Shown: positions 18,364 to 26,882 of the stretch, piece after piece
Numbering within the stretch: the first letter of the stretch is position 1
Layout of the letters: each line of letters starts with the position of its first letter
Assembly (NCBI GenBank): GCA_002308995.1
Contig: DBWQ01000025.1
Location: forward strand, 1-35,244
Length of the DNA stretch: 35,244 nucleotides
Direction of reading: 5' to 3'
Source of the DNA: Clostridiales bacterium UBA1234
GTDB lineage: Bacteria > Bacillota > Clostridia > TANB77 > UBA1234
The notes under the pieces: model-generated
Seen by the model: the letters and a program-made list of their open reading frames with translations, nothing else
Databases searched by the model: none
Told to the model about the DNA's origin: nothing
Translations under genes and position numbers: made by a program

Positions 18364-20040
18364 TTACATTTCGGCGTTAAATAAACTCTCTAATTTATAA
18401 ATGACATTATCCGAATCGGCATCCATCGTAGAAGCCTCGTTAATCGCAGACACTTCTTCTAAGATATCAATCTCCGCATTGTATCCAATCGTATAGACAG
18501 GAATGCGTAGACCACGTGTCACGTCTTCAATATCTTCAAACTCATGGCCTCTATTGTTAACACCATCCGTTAAAACGAACATCATTAATCTGGTGTTAGG
18601 ATTCTCTTGTTGTTTTTGTAGTAGCATACGTTCTGCCACAATAATGGCATCAAACATAGCGGTACCACCACTTGCTCTCATTGATTTGACAGCATTTGAA
18701 AAATAAGATCTTTGAATCGTGTCAAATTTGGCAATTGGAAGTGCAATATTCACCGTATCTGCAAAAGTAACAAGTCCCACATTGGTATTTTCATCAATAA
18801 AGGAAGCAGCACGATTTAAACTTGCTTTTAGCTTTAATAATGGAGAACCCTCCATACTACCAGAAATATCAGCAACAAACACTGCCGTCAAATCACTCGA
18901 ACCATTCTTTTCTTTTTTCCATAAGCTTTGTGCATCTAAAACTGTTAACCCATCATATTGAAACCCACGGTACGCATACTCGTCATTGGCATTAAACCCA
19001 CTATTGGAAGCTTTGGTTTGCGAGGCAGGTGATTTTAAATACGTGACAAATTGCTTGATAATTTCTGATTTTAAGTTTGTAAGCTCTCCAAGAGCATATA
19101 CTGGATGGTCTTGTCTTATTCCCAATGGAATAAACTCATAGTTATTTCTAAGAGATGGCGTTGTATAATAATATTGGTAATTAGAAGCAAAACCATCAAT
19201 CGTACCATTACGAATCGAATCTTGTAATTGCTCTGGATGATAAGAAACATATGGTGTTTTATCTTGATACAAGCGAAGTTTAGAAACTGCTGTATCACTT
19301 AGTGGATATTGATTATCAAAAGCGTTAAGAATTGATAAGAAATAATTCAATCCGTCTTCATCTGAAAGCGGATTCGTATAACCAATTACGCATTCTCCAT
19401 TTAAAACCGCATTTGCAATCGTTTCAGCATCTGTATTCTTATATTTTGCTTGAATGCTATCTTTGACTTTCTTTGTAATCACAATGCCTGTCACATTCTT
19501 TAGGACGCTTTCATCAATCGTCTGGTATTTCTTCTCCTTTGCATCTAACATCATGCCATAGATTTCACTTGCAGGCATATAAATATCAGGAGTATATTTT
19601 TCTGTAGTAATAAAATCAGCAGCTAGATTACTTGGAATTGTTCTAATACCAACTGAAACTGGTGTTTCTCCTACACGAGGATTGCTTTGATTAAACTCCT
19701 TTGCCATTTGAGAAAGCCAAGAATCCTCCCCAGTTGCCATATCACTAGAAGCATAAATCGTAATAAAGCTATCAGTTACCGGATTAACAGTAAAAGGATA
19801 TTCCGAAATATCAGGCAAAATAGCAATTTGTTCACTCTCTGTATCAATGGCACCTCTTTGGATAGGAAGATTTTTTACCATAATATCACGGTATAATTCC
19901 TCCAAACGCTTTTGAGATTTTTCCATATCTAGTGTTGTTGTCGTTTTTCCAACATTTTTGGTTAAGTTGATGATCGTAAAAATTAAGCCAAACACAATCA
20001 CAGCTAGCACCACAAGTATTCCAGTTGTTTTCTTTTCCAT
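18364..20040 (-). CDS. Membrane-anchored binding-protein/von Willebrand A fusion
   Basis: 558 residues. A single N-terminal membrane helix (about 7-27) is followed by an extracellular type-2 periplasmic-binding-like domain (about 80-350; FITIYASSDMATG, VGETPVSVGIRTIPSNLA, CVIGYTNPLSDEDGLNYF). A VWA domain follows from about 380 with an intact MIDAS DISGS (near 388-392), a Thr in VGLVTFADT and Asp in LTDGVNN. VWA domains bind ligands through a metal. The order SBP-VWA facing outside, in an operon with TelA, XpaC and an AAA ATPase, suggests a surface sensing complex. The gaps to its neighbours are 10-12 bases. Confidence 0.85.
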   Translation of the reverse strand: MEKKTTGILVVLAVIVFGLIFTIINLTKNVGKTTTTLDMEKSQKRLEELYRDIMVKNLPIQRGAIDTESEQIAILPDISEYPFTVNPVTDSFITIYASSDMATGEDSWLSQMAKEFNQSNPRVGETPVSVGIRTIPSNLAADFITTEKYTPDIYMPASEIYGMMLDAKEKKYQTIDESVLKNVTGIVITKKVKDSIQAKYKNTDAETIANAVLNGECVIGYTNPLSDEDGLNYFLSILNAFDNQYPLSDTAVSKLRLYQDKTPYVSYHPEQLQDSIRNGTIDGFASNYQYYYTTPSLRNNYEFIPLGIRQDHPVYALGELTNLKSEIIKQFVTYLKSPASQTKASNSGFNANDEYAYRGFQYDGLTVLDAQSLWKKEKNGSSDLTAVFVADISGSMEGSPLLKLKASLNRAASFIDENTNVGLVTFADTVNIALPIAKFDTIQRSYFSNAVKSMRASGGTAMFDAIIVAERMLLQKQQENPNTRLMMFVLTDGVNNRGHEFEDIEDVTRGLRIPVYTIGYNAEIDILEEVSAINEASTMDADSDNVIYKLESLFNAEM

Positions 20041-20052
20041 ATTTTCTTCCCC

Positions 20053-20797
20053 CTATTTATATAATCTTGCATTTTTCACTAATTCGTCCATTTCTTTAAT
20101 AGCAGGCAAATTATGCACTTCACCATCTTCTAAACTATTATACTTGGATATTTCAAACAGCATCTTATCCATTTTTAGCAAAATATCTTCATTGGTTGCA
20201 GTAGCATTCTTTACAAATCTTAAATATTCCTCGTAGATTTGCATTTTCTCATCAGAGACTTCGTTAATTGGAAATCCTCTTCTTTGCAAATCCTCAAATT
20301 CTTCCACATCAAAAGCGGCAATTTTGTTTAGAATGCTTTTCATGTTGAGAAACATCACTCTTTCTACTTCTGTTAAAACGCCTTCAAACTTTTGATACGT
20401 AAGCTCCGAAGGAGAAAATTTTTGCTGTAAAATATCATCAATCGTCGCCTTTTTTCTTTTATAACGGCGAAGTTGCTCTAAGTTTTTTAAAATATCTTTA
20501 TCAAAAACATCTCCATGATCAATCGCCCTCTCAAACATCCCTACGCAGTCATCCAAGGAATTTACTTTTTGAGCAATTAAACTATGCGTAGTTGCACTTG
20601 AGCTATTGAGTAGTTTTAAATTGCCGTCTAATAAAGATTGCGCCTGTTGCAATAACTGTAAACCAAGCCACTGTCATAGCAAGCGTGCTCCCCTTAAAAA
20701 AGGAAAGCCCTAAAAACGCTTTAGAAAAAATGGCAATATTGGCTACCACAATGGCAGCGTTTAAAATGATAAGCTGTTTGATTTTCTTTGGTGTCAT
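20053..20797 (-). CDS. XpaC-like membrane protein, split by an in-frame CGG (+1 frameshift)
   Basis: 247 residues when joined. The first 57 residues hold two membrane helices (LIILNAAIVVANIAIF; STLAMTVAWFTVIATGAIF). An in-frame CGG at 20626-20624 then moves the frame by +1 into a helical cytosolic domain (NSSSATTHSLIAQKV... ending ELVKNARLYK). This is the usual layout of XpaC proteins, which neighbour TelA. The zero-frame product would end at a TAG seven codons after CGG. The ATG at 20797 has AAAGGAG 11 bases upstream; the GTG at 20809 overlaps that SD and is rejected. Confidence 0.75.
20624..20626 (-). other. +1 frameshift site: AGA CGG C
   Basis: In-frame CGG. Skipping C20626 gives GGC (Gly) and joins IFIR to GNLKLLNSSS. 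Confidence 0.8.
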
Positions 20798-20836
20798 CGT
20801 TTTTATCACTCCTTTGTCTTTTGCTATGCAAAATCG

Positions 20837-22756
20837 TTACATATTCAAAAGACCTTCTGTACTGATATCTTCTTTGGTAATCGTTTTTAAAATGCTCTTT
20901 CTCTTCTTATTTTTGGTATTAGAAGCATGCTTTAATACAGATTTTTCATACACGTTACGAATAAATCTTGCATTACCAAAATTCTTTGTTCCTTTATACT
21001 GGTCAATGACTTTGCGTACTTCTTCAATAGCATCTTCCGTCACCATAAAGCCTGCTTTCTTTAGCATCCCTCGAAAGATTAAGATTAATTCATCTTGGGT
21101 ATAATCATCAAACTCAAGTGTATAGCCAATTCTAGAAACAATACCAGAGTTAGCATTTAAAAAGTCTTGCATTTCTTTGGTATATCCTGCAAAAATAACC
21201 ACCAAGTTATCACGATAATTTTCCATGCCTTGAATTAATGTGGCAATTGCTTCCTCATTAAAAGAACTATTCTTTTCATGGCCAGAAGCAAGCGAATAAG
21301 CTTCATCAATGAACAAAACGCCTCCTAAAGCTTTTTCGATAACGCCCATTGTTTTAGGAGCGGTTTGACCGACAAATTCACCCACTAAATCTTTACTAGA
21401 TGCTTCAATAAGTTTATTTTGCTTCACATAGCCCAAATTATATAAAATCTCAGAAATAATACGAGCCACTGTTGTTTTACCTGTACCAGGGTTCCCCAAG
21501 AACACCATGTGAAGGTTCACATCTTTGATTTTTAAATCATCTTTGGTTTTCTTTTTTAGTTCAATTAAATCGACTAAATCGTTTAATACTTTTTTTACCT
21601 TTTGTAGGCCAACTAACTCATCCAGTTCTGCAAAGATTTCCTCCAATGTTTTATCTTGTGCATACGAAGGAACTTCTTTGTGGAAAGAAATGCTCGTATA
21701 CAAATTATCGCGATACGACGGAAAATCTAAACTTGTCTTGGGATAGGTATTGGCAATATAGTCTAGCAGCTTAACACGCATCTCTTCGGTTACTTCGATA
21801 CTTGTCCCAAGTTTTTCAATCACTTCGTTATACACATCTTGAGTATCTGGAATCGTTTCCACAATTTGAAATGCGAAATCTTTTTCTAGCATATTAGAGT
21901 TTTTGGCAAAGAAACCGTTGATTTCGTTTTTATCTTTACCAGTCACAATGGTAATCGTTTTGCCAGCAGTACCATTTAGCTTTTCATCGAAAGCGTGTAA
22001 AATAGAATCCTTCGTATTTTCATCTAATAGTTCAAACCCTTTTAAATCTCTTAGTACAATGACATTGTTTTTATCATTGTAAACACGTTCCATCTCTTCT
22101 TTGCGTGTTACGTTATACAAAGACAAATCGCATTTAATGCCGTAACGTACATAAGAAAACATGGTGGAACTCTCATAAATAATATCAGAAATATCGCGAA
22201 TGGTTTCTTTATTTGAGGTAATAATTTGCATATGAAATGGAATATAATTGGTTTCTATTTTTTCTTTGTACTTACGCATATACTCAATTTCTTTTTTTAA
22301 AAATGCTTTAGACTCATCGGTAATATACAGCGTATCAATTTTAGCAAACCATTCTACCATCTTTTGATCATAAGCATCTTTATTGCGCTCTATCGTCATT
22401 CTTTCGTATTCGTCATTTTGAGAAGGACGTCTTTCTATAGACGAAGCCTCATCTTGTAGTGGGGTATACGACCTTGTCATTAAGCTTCTTCTCGTTTCAG
22501 GTGCATCACCGTTTTCTCCCTTATCTACTCTATTAGACTGTGAATCAGTAGAACGTCTAGTGGTAACAGGCTCTTTTTTAGGCGGTGCTTCTTTTTCTTC
22601 TTTTAAGCGTTTGGCCCTTTGTGCCTCCGTCTCTAAAATAGGAGTATCATCGTCTGAAAGGCCAAGTTCACGTCTTAATTTTTCATTTTCCTTTTCTAAT
22701 TTTTCAATTCCAAAATAATCGGAATAAATATCTTTCCAAAAATCAAACTTTCCCAT
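20837..22756 (-). CDS. SpoVK/CbbX-like AAA ATPase
   Basis: 639 residues. It has a charged, probably coiled N-terminus (1-115), a divergent first AAA-like region (about 125-345), and a canonical CbbX/SpoVK AAA module. That module shows Walker A GNPGTGKTT near 417-425, Walker B GGVLFIDEA near 480, VSRIGYTLEFDDY and the sensor-2 region NFGNARFIRNVYEKS. CbbX-type ATPases remodel protein targets; SpoVK is the Bacillus sporulation member, but no sporulation genes are here. Operon partners TelA and XpaC suggest it remodels that complex. GGAGG precedes the ATG by 4. Confidence 0.9.
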   Translation of the reverse strand: MGKFDFWKDIYSDYFGIEKLEKENEKLRRELGLSDDDTPILETEAQRAKRLKEEKEAPPKKEPVTTRRSTDSQSNRVDKGENGDAPETRRSLMTRSYTPLQDEASSIERRPSQNDEYERMTIERNKDAYDQKMVEWFAKIDTLYITDESKAFLKKEIEYMRKYKEKIETNYIPFHMQIITSNKETIRDISDIIYESSTMFSYVRYGIKCDLSLYNVTRKEEMERVYNDKNNVIVLRDLKGFELLDENTKDSILHAFDEKLNGTAGKTITIVTGKDKNEINGFFAKNSNMLEKDFAFQIVETIPDTQDVYNEVIEKLGTSIEVTEEMRVKLLDYIANTYPKTSLDFPSYRDNLYTSISFHKEVPSYAQDKTLEEIFAELDELVGLQKVKKVLNDLVDLIELKKKTKDDLKIKDVNLHMVFLGNPGTGKTTVARIISEILYNLGYVKQNKLIEASSKDLVGEFVGQTAPKTMGVIEKALGGVLFIDEAYSLASGHEKNSSFNEEAIATLIQGMENYRDNLVVIFAGYTKEMQDFLNANSGIVSRIGYTLEFDDYTQDELILIFRGMLKKAGFMVTEDAIEEVRKVIDQYKGTKNFGNARFIRNVYEKSVLKHASNTKNKKRKSILKTITKEDISTEGLLNM

Positions 22757-22768
22757 GATTCCTCCACT

Positions 22769-23917
22769 TTATTTGGTACCAATATCTACTAATTTTTCTT
22801 TTAATTCTTTTTCAATATCCTCTAAGCTCCTTGCAGCTTCAACTCTTTGTTGTCTGCCAGCTTCATGAATTTCGATGACTTTATCTAATGTTTCAATAAT
22901 ATCGGCATTGACCTTTTGAAGCGTTTGTACATCAACAATTGGTCTTTCAGATTCTTTCGCAATATCGATAGAGCCTTGTTTTAGAAGCTCACTATTCTTC
23001 TTAAGCATATCGTTGGTAAGCTGTGTCACTGCCTTTTGTGCGCCAACCGCTTGTTTAGCGTTATTAATTCCAAGTGCAATCACCATTTGGTTTTTCCAAA
23101 GTGGAATAGTATTCGTAATGGATCCCTGAATCTTTTCAACTAACTCTGCCTCGTTGTTTTGTAGCAAACGAATTTGTGGAGCCATTTGAATGCAGATGAC
23201 ACGTGTTGTTTTTAAGTCGTAAATTTTCTTTTCAAAACGGTTAATGGTATTTTCCATATCACTCACTTTTTGTGCATCTAATTGTTCTCCAGATTCTTCT
23301 GCCTTTCTCTTAAGTTCTGGAAGTACAACTGTTTTAAGTTCTTCTAGCTTTCTTTCACCAGCAATAATGTATAATGATAATTCTTTAAAATAGTCTAGAT
23401 TCTTCTCATACATTCCATCAAATGTCTTGATATCTTTAAGCATTTGAAGTCTATGATGTTCCAAATTCTTTTCAATGACATCAATATTGCCATCTATTTT
23501 GTTATATTTCGCAACAATTCTATCCACTTGTCTTTTGGCATTATTAAATAGCTTACCAAATACTCCTTTATTATCATAAGCCACATCTGAATCAAATGAT
23601 TTAATTTGAGCTACTAAGTCAGAAAGTAAATCGCCAACCTCACCAAGACTTCTTGTTTTAACGCCCTCTAAAACACTATCTGAAAATTGAGAAATTTTCG
23701 CTTGCGCTTTTGCGCCATAAGAAATGACTTGTGCCATATCTGTCACATCGACTTTACTATTATATTCATCAATAGCACGTTTTTCCTCCTCTGTTAAGGC
23801 ATCATAATTTAACGATTTTTCAATTCCTTCATTGGTAACTTTGTTTGTCGTACCAATGATTTTCTCTACACTTTCCTCATCTAGTTTTTTCTCAACTTTT
23901 AACTCAACATCTTCCAT
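22769..23917 (-). CDS. telA: TelA family (toxic anion resistance) protein
   Basis: 382 residues from the ATG at 23917 (SD AAAGGAAGG, 9 bases); the in-frame ATG at 23926 is almost as good. The family core is unmistakable: NLDYFKELSLYIIAGERKLEEL, TTRVICIQMAPQIRLLQNNE, SITNTIPLWKNQMVIALG, GAQKAVTQLTNDMLKKNSELL. TelA was named from tellurite resistance and is widely conserved, with an unclear biochemical role. First gene of a six-gene operon with its own promoter. Confidence 0.9.
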   Translation of the reverse strand: MEDVELKVEKKLDEESVEKIIGTTNKVTNEGIEKSLNYDALTEEEKRAIDEYNSKVDVTDMAQVISYGAKAQAKISQFSDSVLEGVKTRSLGEVGDLLSDLVAQIKSFDSDVAYDNKGVFGKLFNNAKRQVDRIVAKYNKIDGNIDVIEKNLEHHRLQMLKDIKTFDGMYEKNLDYFKELSLYIIAGERKLEELKTVVLPELKRKAEESGEQLDAQKVSDMENTINRFEKKIYDLKTTRVICIQMAPQIRLLQNNEAELVEKIQGSITNTIPLWKNQMVIALGINNAKQAVGAQKAVTQLTNDMLKKNSELLKQGSIDIAKESERPIVDVQTLQKVNADIIETLDKVIEIHEAGRQQRVEAARSLEDIEKELKEKLVDIGTK

Positions 23918-23980
23918 TTTTTTCATTCCTTCCTTTAGGAGAATTTCTTCTCCTACTATTCTCATTATCTCATACTAGTT

Positions 23981-24009
23981 ATTGTATACTATGCAAAACA
24001 AATTTACAA
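23981..24009 (-). promoter_or_regulatory. Promoter of the TelA operon
   Basis: Minus strand TTGTAA (24009-24004), 17-base spacer, TACAAT (23986-23981). It lies so close to the in-frame ATG at 23965 that this ATG would be at or near the transcript's 5' end, which favours the inner starts. Confidence 0.6.
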
Positions 24010-24033
24010 CATTTTTCCCGTTATTTTTTAGCT

Positions 24034-24062
24034 TAAAAAAAGTGGCGGCCAAGGGTCACCAC
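24034..24062 (-). terminator. Terminator after arginase gene
   Basis: GTGGTGACC pairs imperfectly with GGCCGCCAC (24062-24042 on the minus strand), loop of three, then seven Ts. It begins 48 bases past the arginase stop. Confidence 0.75.
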
Positions 24063-24110
24063 TAAGAATTATGTAACTATAGTCTTGGAATACCGTCGTA
24101 TCCAATGGTT

Positions 24111-24980
24111 TTATTCTATTTCTCGAATGAATCTGTTCAATGCCTCTCTTGCAATTACAAGTGTCTTATCTTCTTGATCAAATAATGGATTAAACTCTAC
24201 TAGGTCAATACTCTTAACCTCTGCTTTATGCTGAATGACTTGCATCACCGCTATCATAAATTCCTCTTTTGTGAAGTTTCCCTCTTCTGGAATGGAAACA
24301 CCAGGTGCTTCTACAGGACAAATGGCATCGAAATCTAAGCTAACATGCACCCCATTGGTATCACGCGTAGCAATCTCAAAAGCCTCCTCCATGACACGCT
24401 CGATTCCGATTCGTTTTACATCCTCTTCTGTATAGATGGTAATACCAGCATCTTGTAAGTTTTCTAACTCTTGGGGCATATCAATACTTCTTGCTCCCAC
24501 CAAAACTCCATTTTGAGGGCGGTAAAAATTGCCTTGATGAAAGGCTGTTAATTCCTCTTTGACTCTCCCCGTCACTGTAGCAAATGGAAGGCCATGAATA
24601 TTTCCCGTAATAGTCGTATCAAATGTATTATAATCTGCATGTGCATCAAGCCAAATAATCCCCATATTTTGATAACGCCTAATACTTCCTAAGGCACTGC
24701 CAATGGCAATACTATGATCACCACCAAGTGTAATGGGAAAATGTCCCTCTTCTATCGTTTTGACAATTTGTGTATACAATATTTGGTTAAAGGCATTGAT
24801 AGCCTCTATATTTTTGCGTTTGTTTTCTGTTTCTAACTGTTTTTTTACATTTTGTTTTTCTATCTTAATCACGTTTGCGATTTTATCGCTATGAATCGAC
24901 TCCATTATCTTATCTGGTCCCAATTCTGAGCCACAGACATGAGTACCTAAATCTGTACATGCTTTTATGATATCAATCAT
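24111..24980 (-). CDS. rocF: Arginase (ureohydrolase family)
   Basis: Hydrolyses arginine to ornithine and urea using a Mn pair. The 289 residues carry all metal motifs: GGDHS (86-90), DAHAD (112-116) and SLDFD (Asp216, Asp218). The tail after this reads AICPVEAPG rather than the common ALDPSxAPG; the replaced Asp is not a metal ligand in known arginases. Agmatinase is the main alternative, but the N-terminus and length fit arginase better. Monocistronic, with a consensus promoter and terminator. SD AGGGGG. Confidence 0.85.
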   Translation of the reverse strand: MIDIIKACTDLGTHVCGSELGPDKIMESIHSDKIANVIKIEKQNVKKQLETENKRKNIEAINAFNQILYTQIVKTIEEGHFPITLGGDHSIAIGSALGSIRRYQNMGIIWLDAHADYNTFDTTITGNIHGLPFATVTGRVKEELTAFHQGNFYRPQNGVLVGARSIDMPQELENLQDAGITIYTEEDVKRIGIERVMEEAFEIATRDTNGVHVSLDFDAICPVEAPGVSIPEEGNFTKEEFMIAVMQVIQHKAEVKSIDLVEFNPLFDQEDKTLVIAREALNRFIREIE

Positions 24981-25007
24981 CGAAATCCCCCTTTTTCCAT
25001 CTGTACT

Positions 25008-25036
25008 ATCGTACCGCTACTTGGGAAGAATGTCAA
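25008..25036 (-). promoter_or_regulatory. Arginase promoter
   Basis: Minus strand TTGACA (25036-25031), 17-base spacer, TACGAT (25013-25008). It sits between the zinc-ribbon gene stop and the arginase start. Confidence 0.75.
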
Positions 25037-25065
25037 ATGATTATTTGTGTCTTCATAGCCTCCTA

Positions 25066-26407
25066 TTACACTTTGATACCATTTTTTAAATTTGTTTCGA
25101 ACTCTTTTTTCGTACAATCCATTTTTTCATAAAGAATCATCAATTCTGTATCGGAATACTTTTTGAGATATTCCGCGACATTTTGAAATGGAATATACTC
25201 AATATTTTTAATTACCATTTGCCTAGCATGAACTTTTTTGCGATGAAGAATTTTATTCTTTTGACCTAGTTTGATTATCATCCAAATAGGATAAATCAAA
25301 ACTGAAAAGACAAATGCCCACAAAAATGGTAGGAGCATAACCCCTTCTAAGACGCTTATCAGAAAAGGTTGTGGAGCCTCTCCCCCTGTTTTCGTACCTA
25401 CTTCTTGTGCTTCTGTAAACAAGCCGACAAACTTAATGGAAAGAAAAATACAAACAGCAAGAGCCACCCACCATAAGTAACTCGGCGCTTTTTGGTAAGT
25501 ACTTTTCCACTGAATGTTCCAATCATTCTTTGTAGAAAGTGCTTTCCCGCCATAAATCTTGCCTGTTTGTCCATCCATTAAATAGGCATATTCTTCTCCT
25601 TGATAGGCCACACTAAATAGCCATACAGGGATTAACACTTTTTTGACTTGCTTTAATGAAGTAGTTGCCACTCTAATACCCGTTTTCTGTTCTTTTCCTT
25701 CCGTGTTTTTGGATAGCATTTCTTTCAATGATTGTTTAAGTTCCTCTTGTTCAAACGTAGTAACACGATCTTTTAATACTTCCGGCAATTCATCTCCACA
25801 GTCAATCGCAAAATCCGTCAAATAAAATGGCGTAAATTTTTTGATATCTCCCATATGCGTAAGTAGCATTGGATTTATCAAATCATCATCGATACGCATT
25901 TCATTATCTTGTAAATAGGATGAATAAACATCGTAAGCGAACTCAAATGGTTGCCCAGAAGGATGAAGACCACGCGCATAGACTTTAGAATCTACTTCAT
26001 ATAAATTAGCCGTCAAATAAATCCCTTTCACATGAGAAAGCGGTGCTTTAAAGCGAAAATGATAGGGAGCAAATGGTTGGCTTTGTAAAAATGCATCTGC
26101 TCTTCTTAAAAATTCATCTTTCTCAATACGAAAAGGAATAATTCCCTCTACACCGTAACTCTTTGGTATACTGATGAATGACAAATTCTCTACTGCCACA
26201 GTATACGCAATCCGTTATCACCGTATCTGCATCGACAATTAATCTTGCCCCGCAGGAACTACAAGTACACTCATGATAGGAAATCTGATAAGGCTTATCC
26301 TCAAATTCTTCTAGTGGGATGTCACTTTGGCAATGACTGCAATGACACATCCCTGTAGAAGGAATATAGACTACATTTGCACCACATCTTGTGCAAGCAA
26401 TTTTCAT
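25066..26407 (-). CDS. Zinc-ribbon membrane protein, split by an in-frame CGG (+1 frameshift)
   Basis: 446 residues when joined. Residues 1-84 carry paired zinc ribbons: CTRCG, CSHCQ, CSSCG, CVYCG. An in-frame CGG at 26155-26153 follows, then 362 residues in the +1 frame starting GVEGIIPFRIEKDEF, which is exactly the 'x-IIPF-x-I' strand that follows the second ribbon in this family. Two membrane helices lie near 325-345 and 370-395. Families with this layout are of unknown function. The ATG follows GGAGGGG. A separate GTG start at 26199 is possible by eye, but it would overlap the ribbon and lose all four Cys pairs. Confidence 0.8.
26153..26155 (-). other. +1 frameshift site: TTA CGG T
   Basis: In-frame CGG. 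Skipping C26155 gives GGT (Gly) and joins YTKEL to GVEGIIPF. Confidence 0.85.
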
Positions 26408-26436
26408 TCGTACCCCTCCAAACTCTAACTAAAACT

Positions 26437-26466
26437 ATTGTATCATAGTCACCTTTTATAAAACAA
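26437..26466 (-). promoter_or_regulatory. Promoter of the zinc-ribbon gene
   Basis: Minus strand TTGTTT (26466-26461), 18-base spacer, extended -10 TGA-TACAAT (26442-26437). Confidence 0.55.
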
Positions 26467-26482
26467 TACTTCGTTACAATAA

Positions 26483-26509
26483 AAAGAGCGATAAACAATA
26501 TCGCTCTTT
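26483..26509 (-). terminator. Terminator after the 73-residue gene
   Basis: Perfect 11-bp stem AAAGAGCGATA/TATCGCTCTTT (26483-26493 with 26499-26509), followed on the minus strand by TTATTG. Confidence 0.85.
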
Positions 26510-26557
26510 GTATTTTTTTAGTTTTATAAAAATCCTCCTCTTTTGTATTTTATTGGA

Positions 26558-26779
26558 TTAAAATAAACCTTTAATTTTATCCATAATGCCACTTGCATTA
26601 TCCATCGTAAGTTTTGCCTTTACGCCATCGATAAGTGCATTAATCTTATCATCTGGTAAATCTACCCCCACTAAATCCTCTACTGTTTTCACAGGATTGG
26701 TTTTAAAGTTTTCTGCAATGTTTGGATCCTTTTGAATTTTGGTAACGATTGCCGTAATTTGATTTTTTAAATCATCCAT
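26558..26779 (-). CDS. Small conserved-looking protein of unknown function
   Basis: 73 residues (MDDLKNQITAIVTKIQKDPN...), helical, with the segment KTVEDLVGVDLPDDKINALIDGVKAKL. The pattern 'DPxxxxxFKxxPVKxxExLxGVDLPDDxIN' is reminiscent of Nif11/nitrile-hydratase-like leader domains seen in peptide natural-product clusters, but there is no core peptide tail or modifying enzyme nearby. The start follows GGAGG, with a consensus promoter upstream; an in-frame upstream codon would lie in the -35 box. Its own terminator makes it monocistronic. Confidence 0.75.
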   Translation of the reverse strand: MDDLKNQITAIVTKIQKDPNIAENFKTNPVKTVEDLVGVDLPDDKINALIDGVKAKLTMDNASGIMDKIKGLF

Positions 26780-26807
26780 TGATATTACCTCCTTTATCAA
26801 TAGTTTT

Positions 26808-26836
26808 ATTATATTAATCTCTACGACAAAATGCAA
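26808..26836 (-). promoter_or_regulatory. Promoter of the 73-residue gene
   Basis: Minus strand TTGCAT (26836-26831), 17-base spacer, consensus TATAAT (26813-26808). Confidence 0.75.
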
Positions 26837-26852
26837 GAGGATATGATAAACA

Positions 26853-26877
26853 AAAGAGTCCCTTATCGGGACTCTTT
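26853..26877 (-). terminator. Terminator of the ABC importer operon
   Basis: Perfect 10-bp stem AAAGAGTCCC/GGGACTCTTT (26853-26862 with 26868-26877) just after the binding-protein stop, with Ts on the minus strand. Confidence 0.9.
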
Positions 26878-26882
26878 AAAAA

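Noticed and set aside
24063..24110. Tail-like reading GYDGIPRL then stop, just after arginase
   Set aside because: Too short to be a gene and not in frame with arginase; possibly a remnant, with nothing else to support it.
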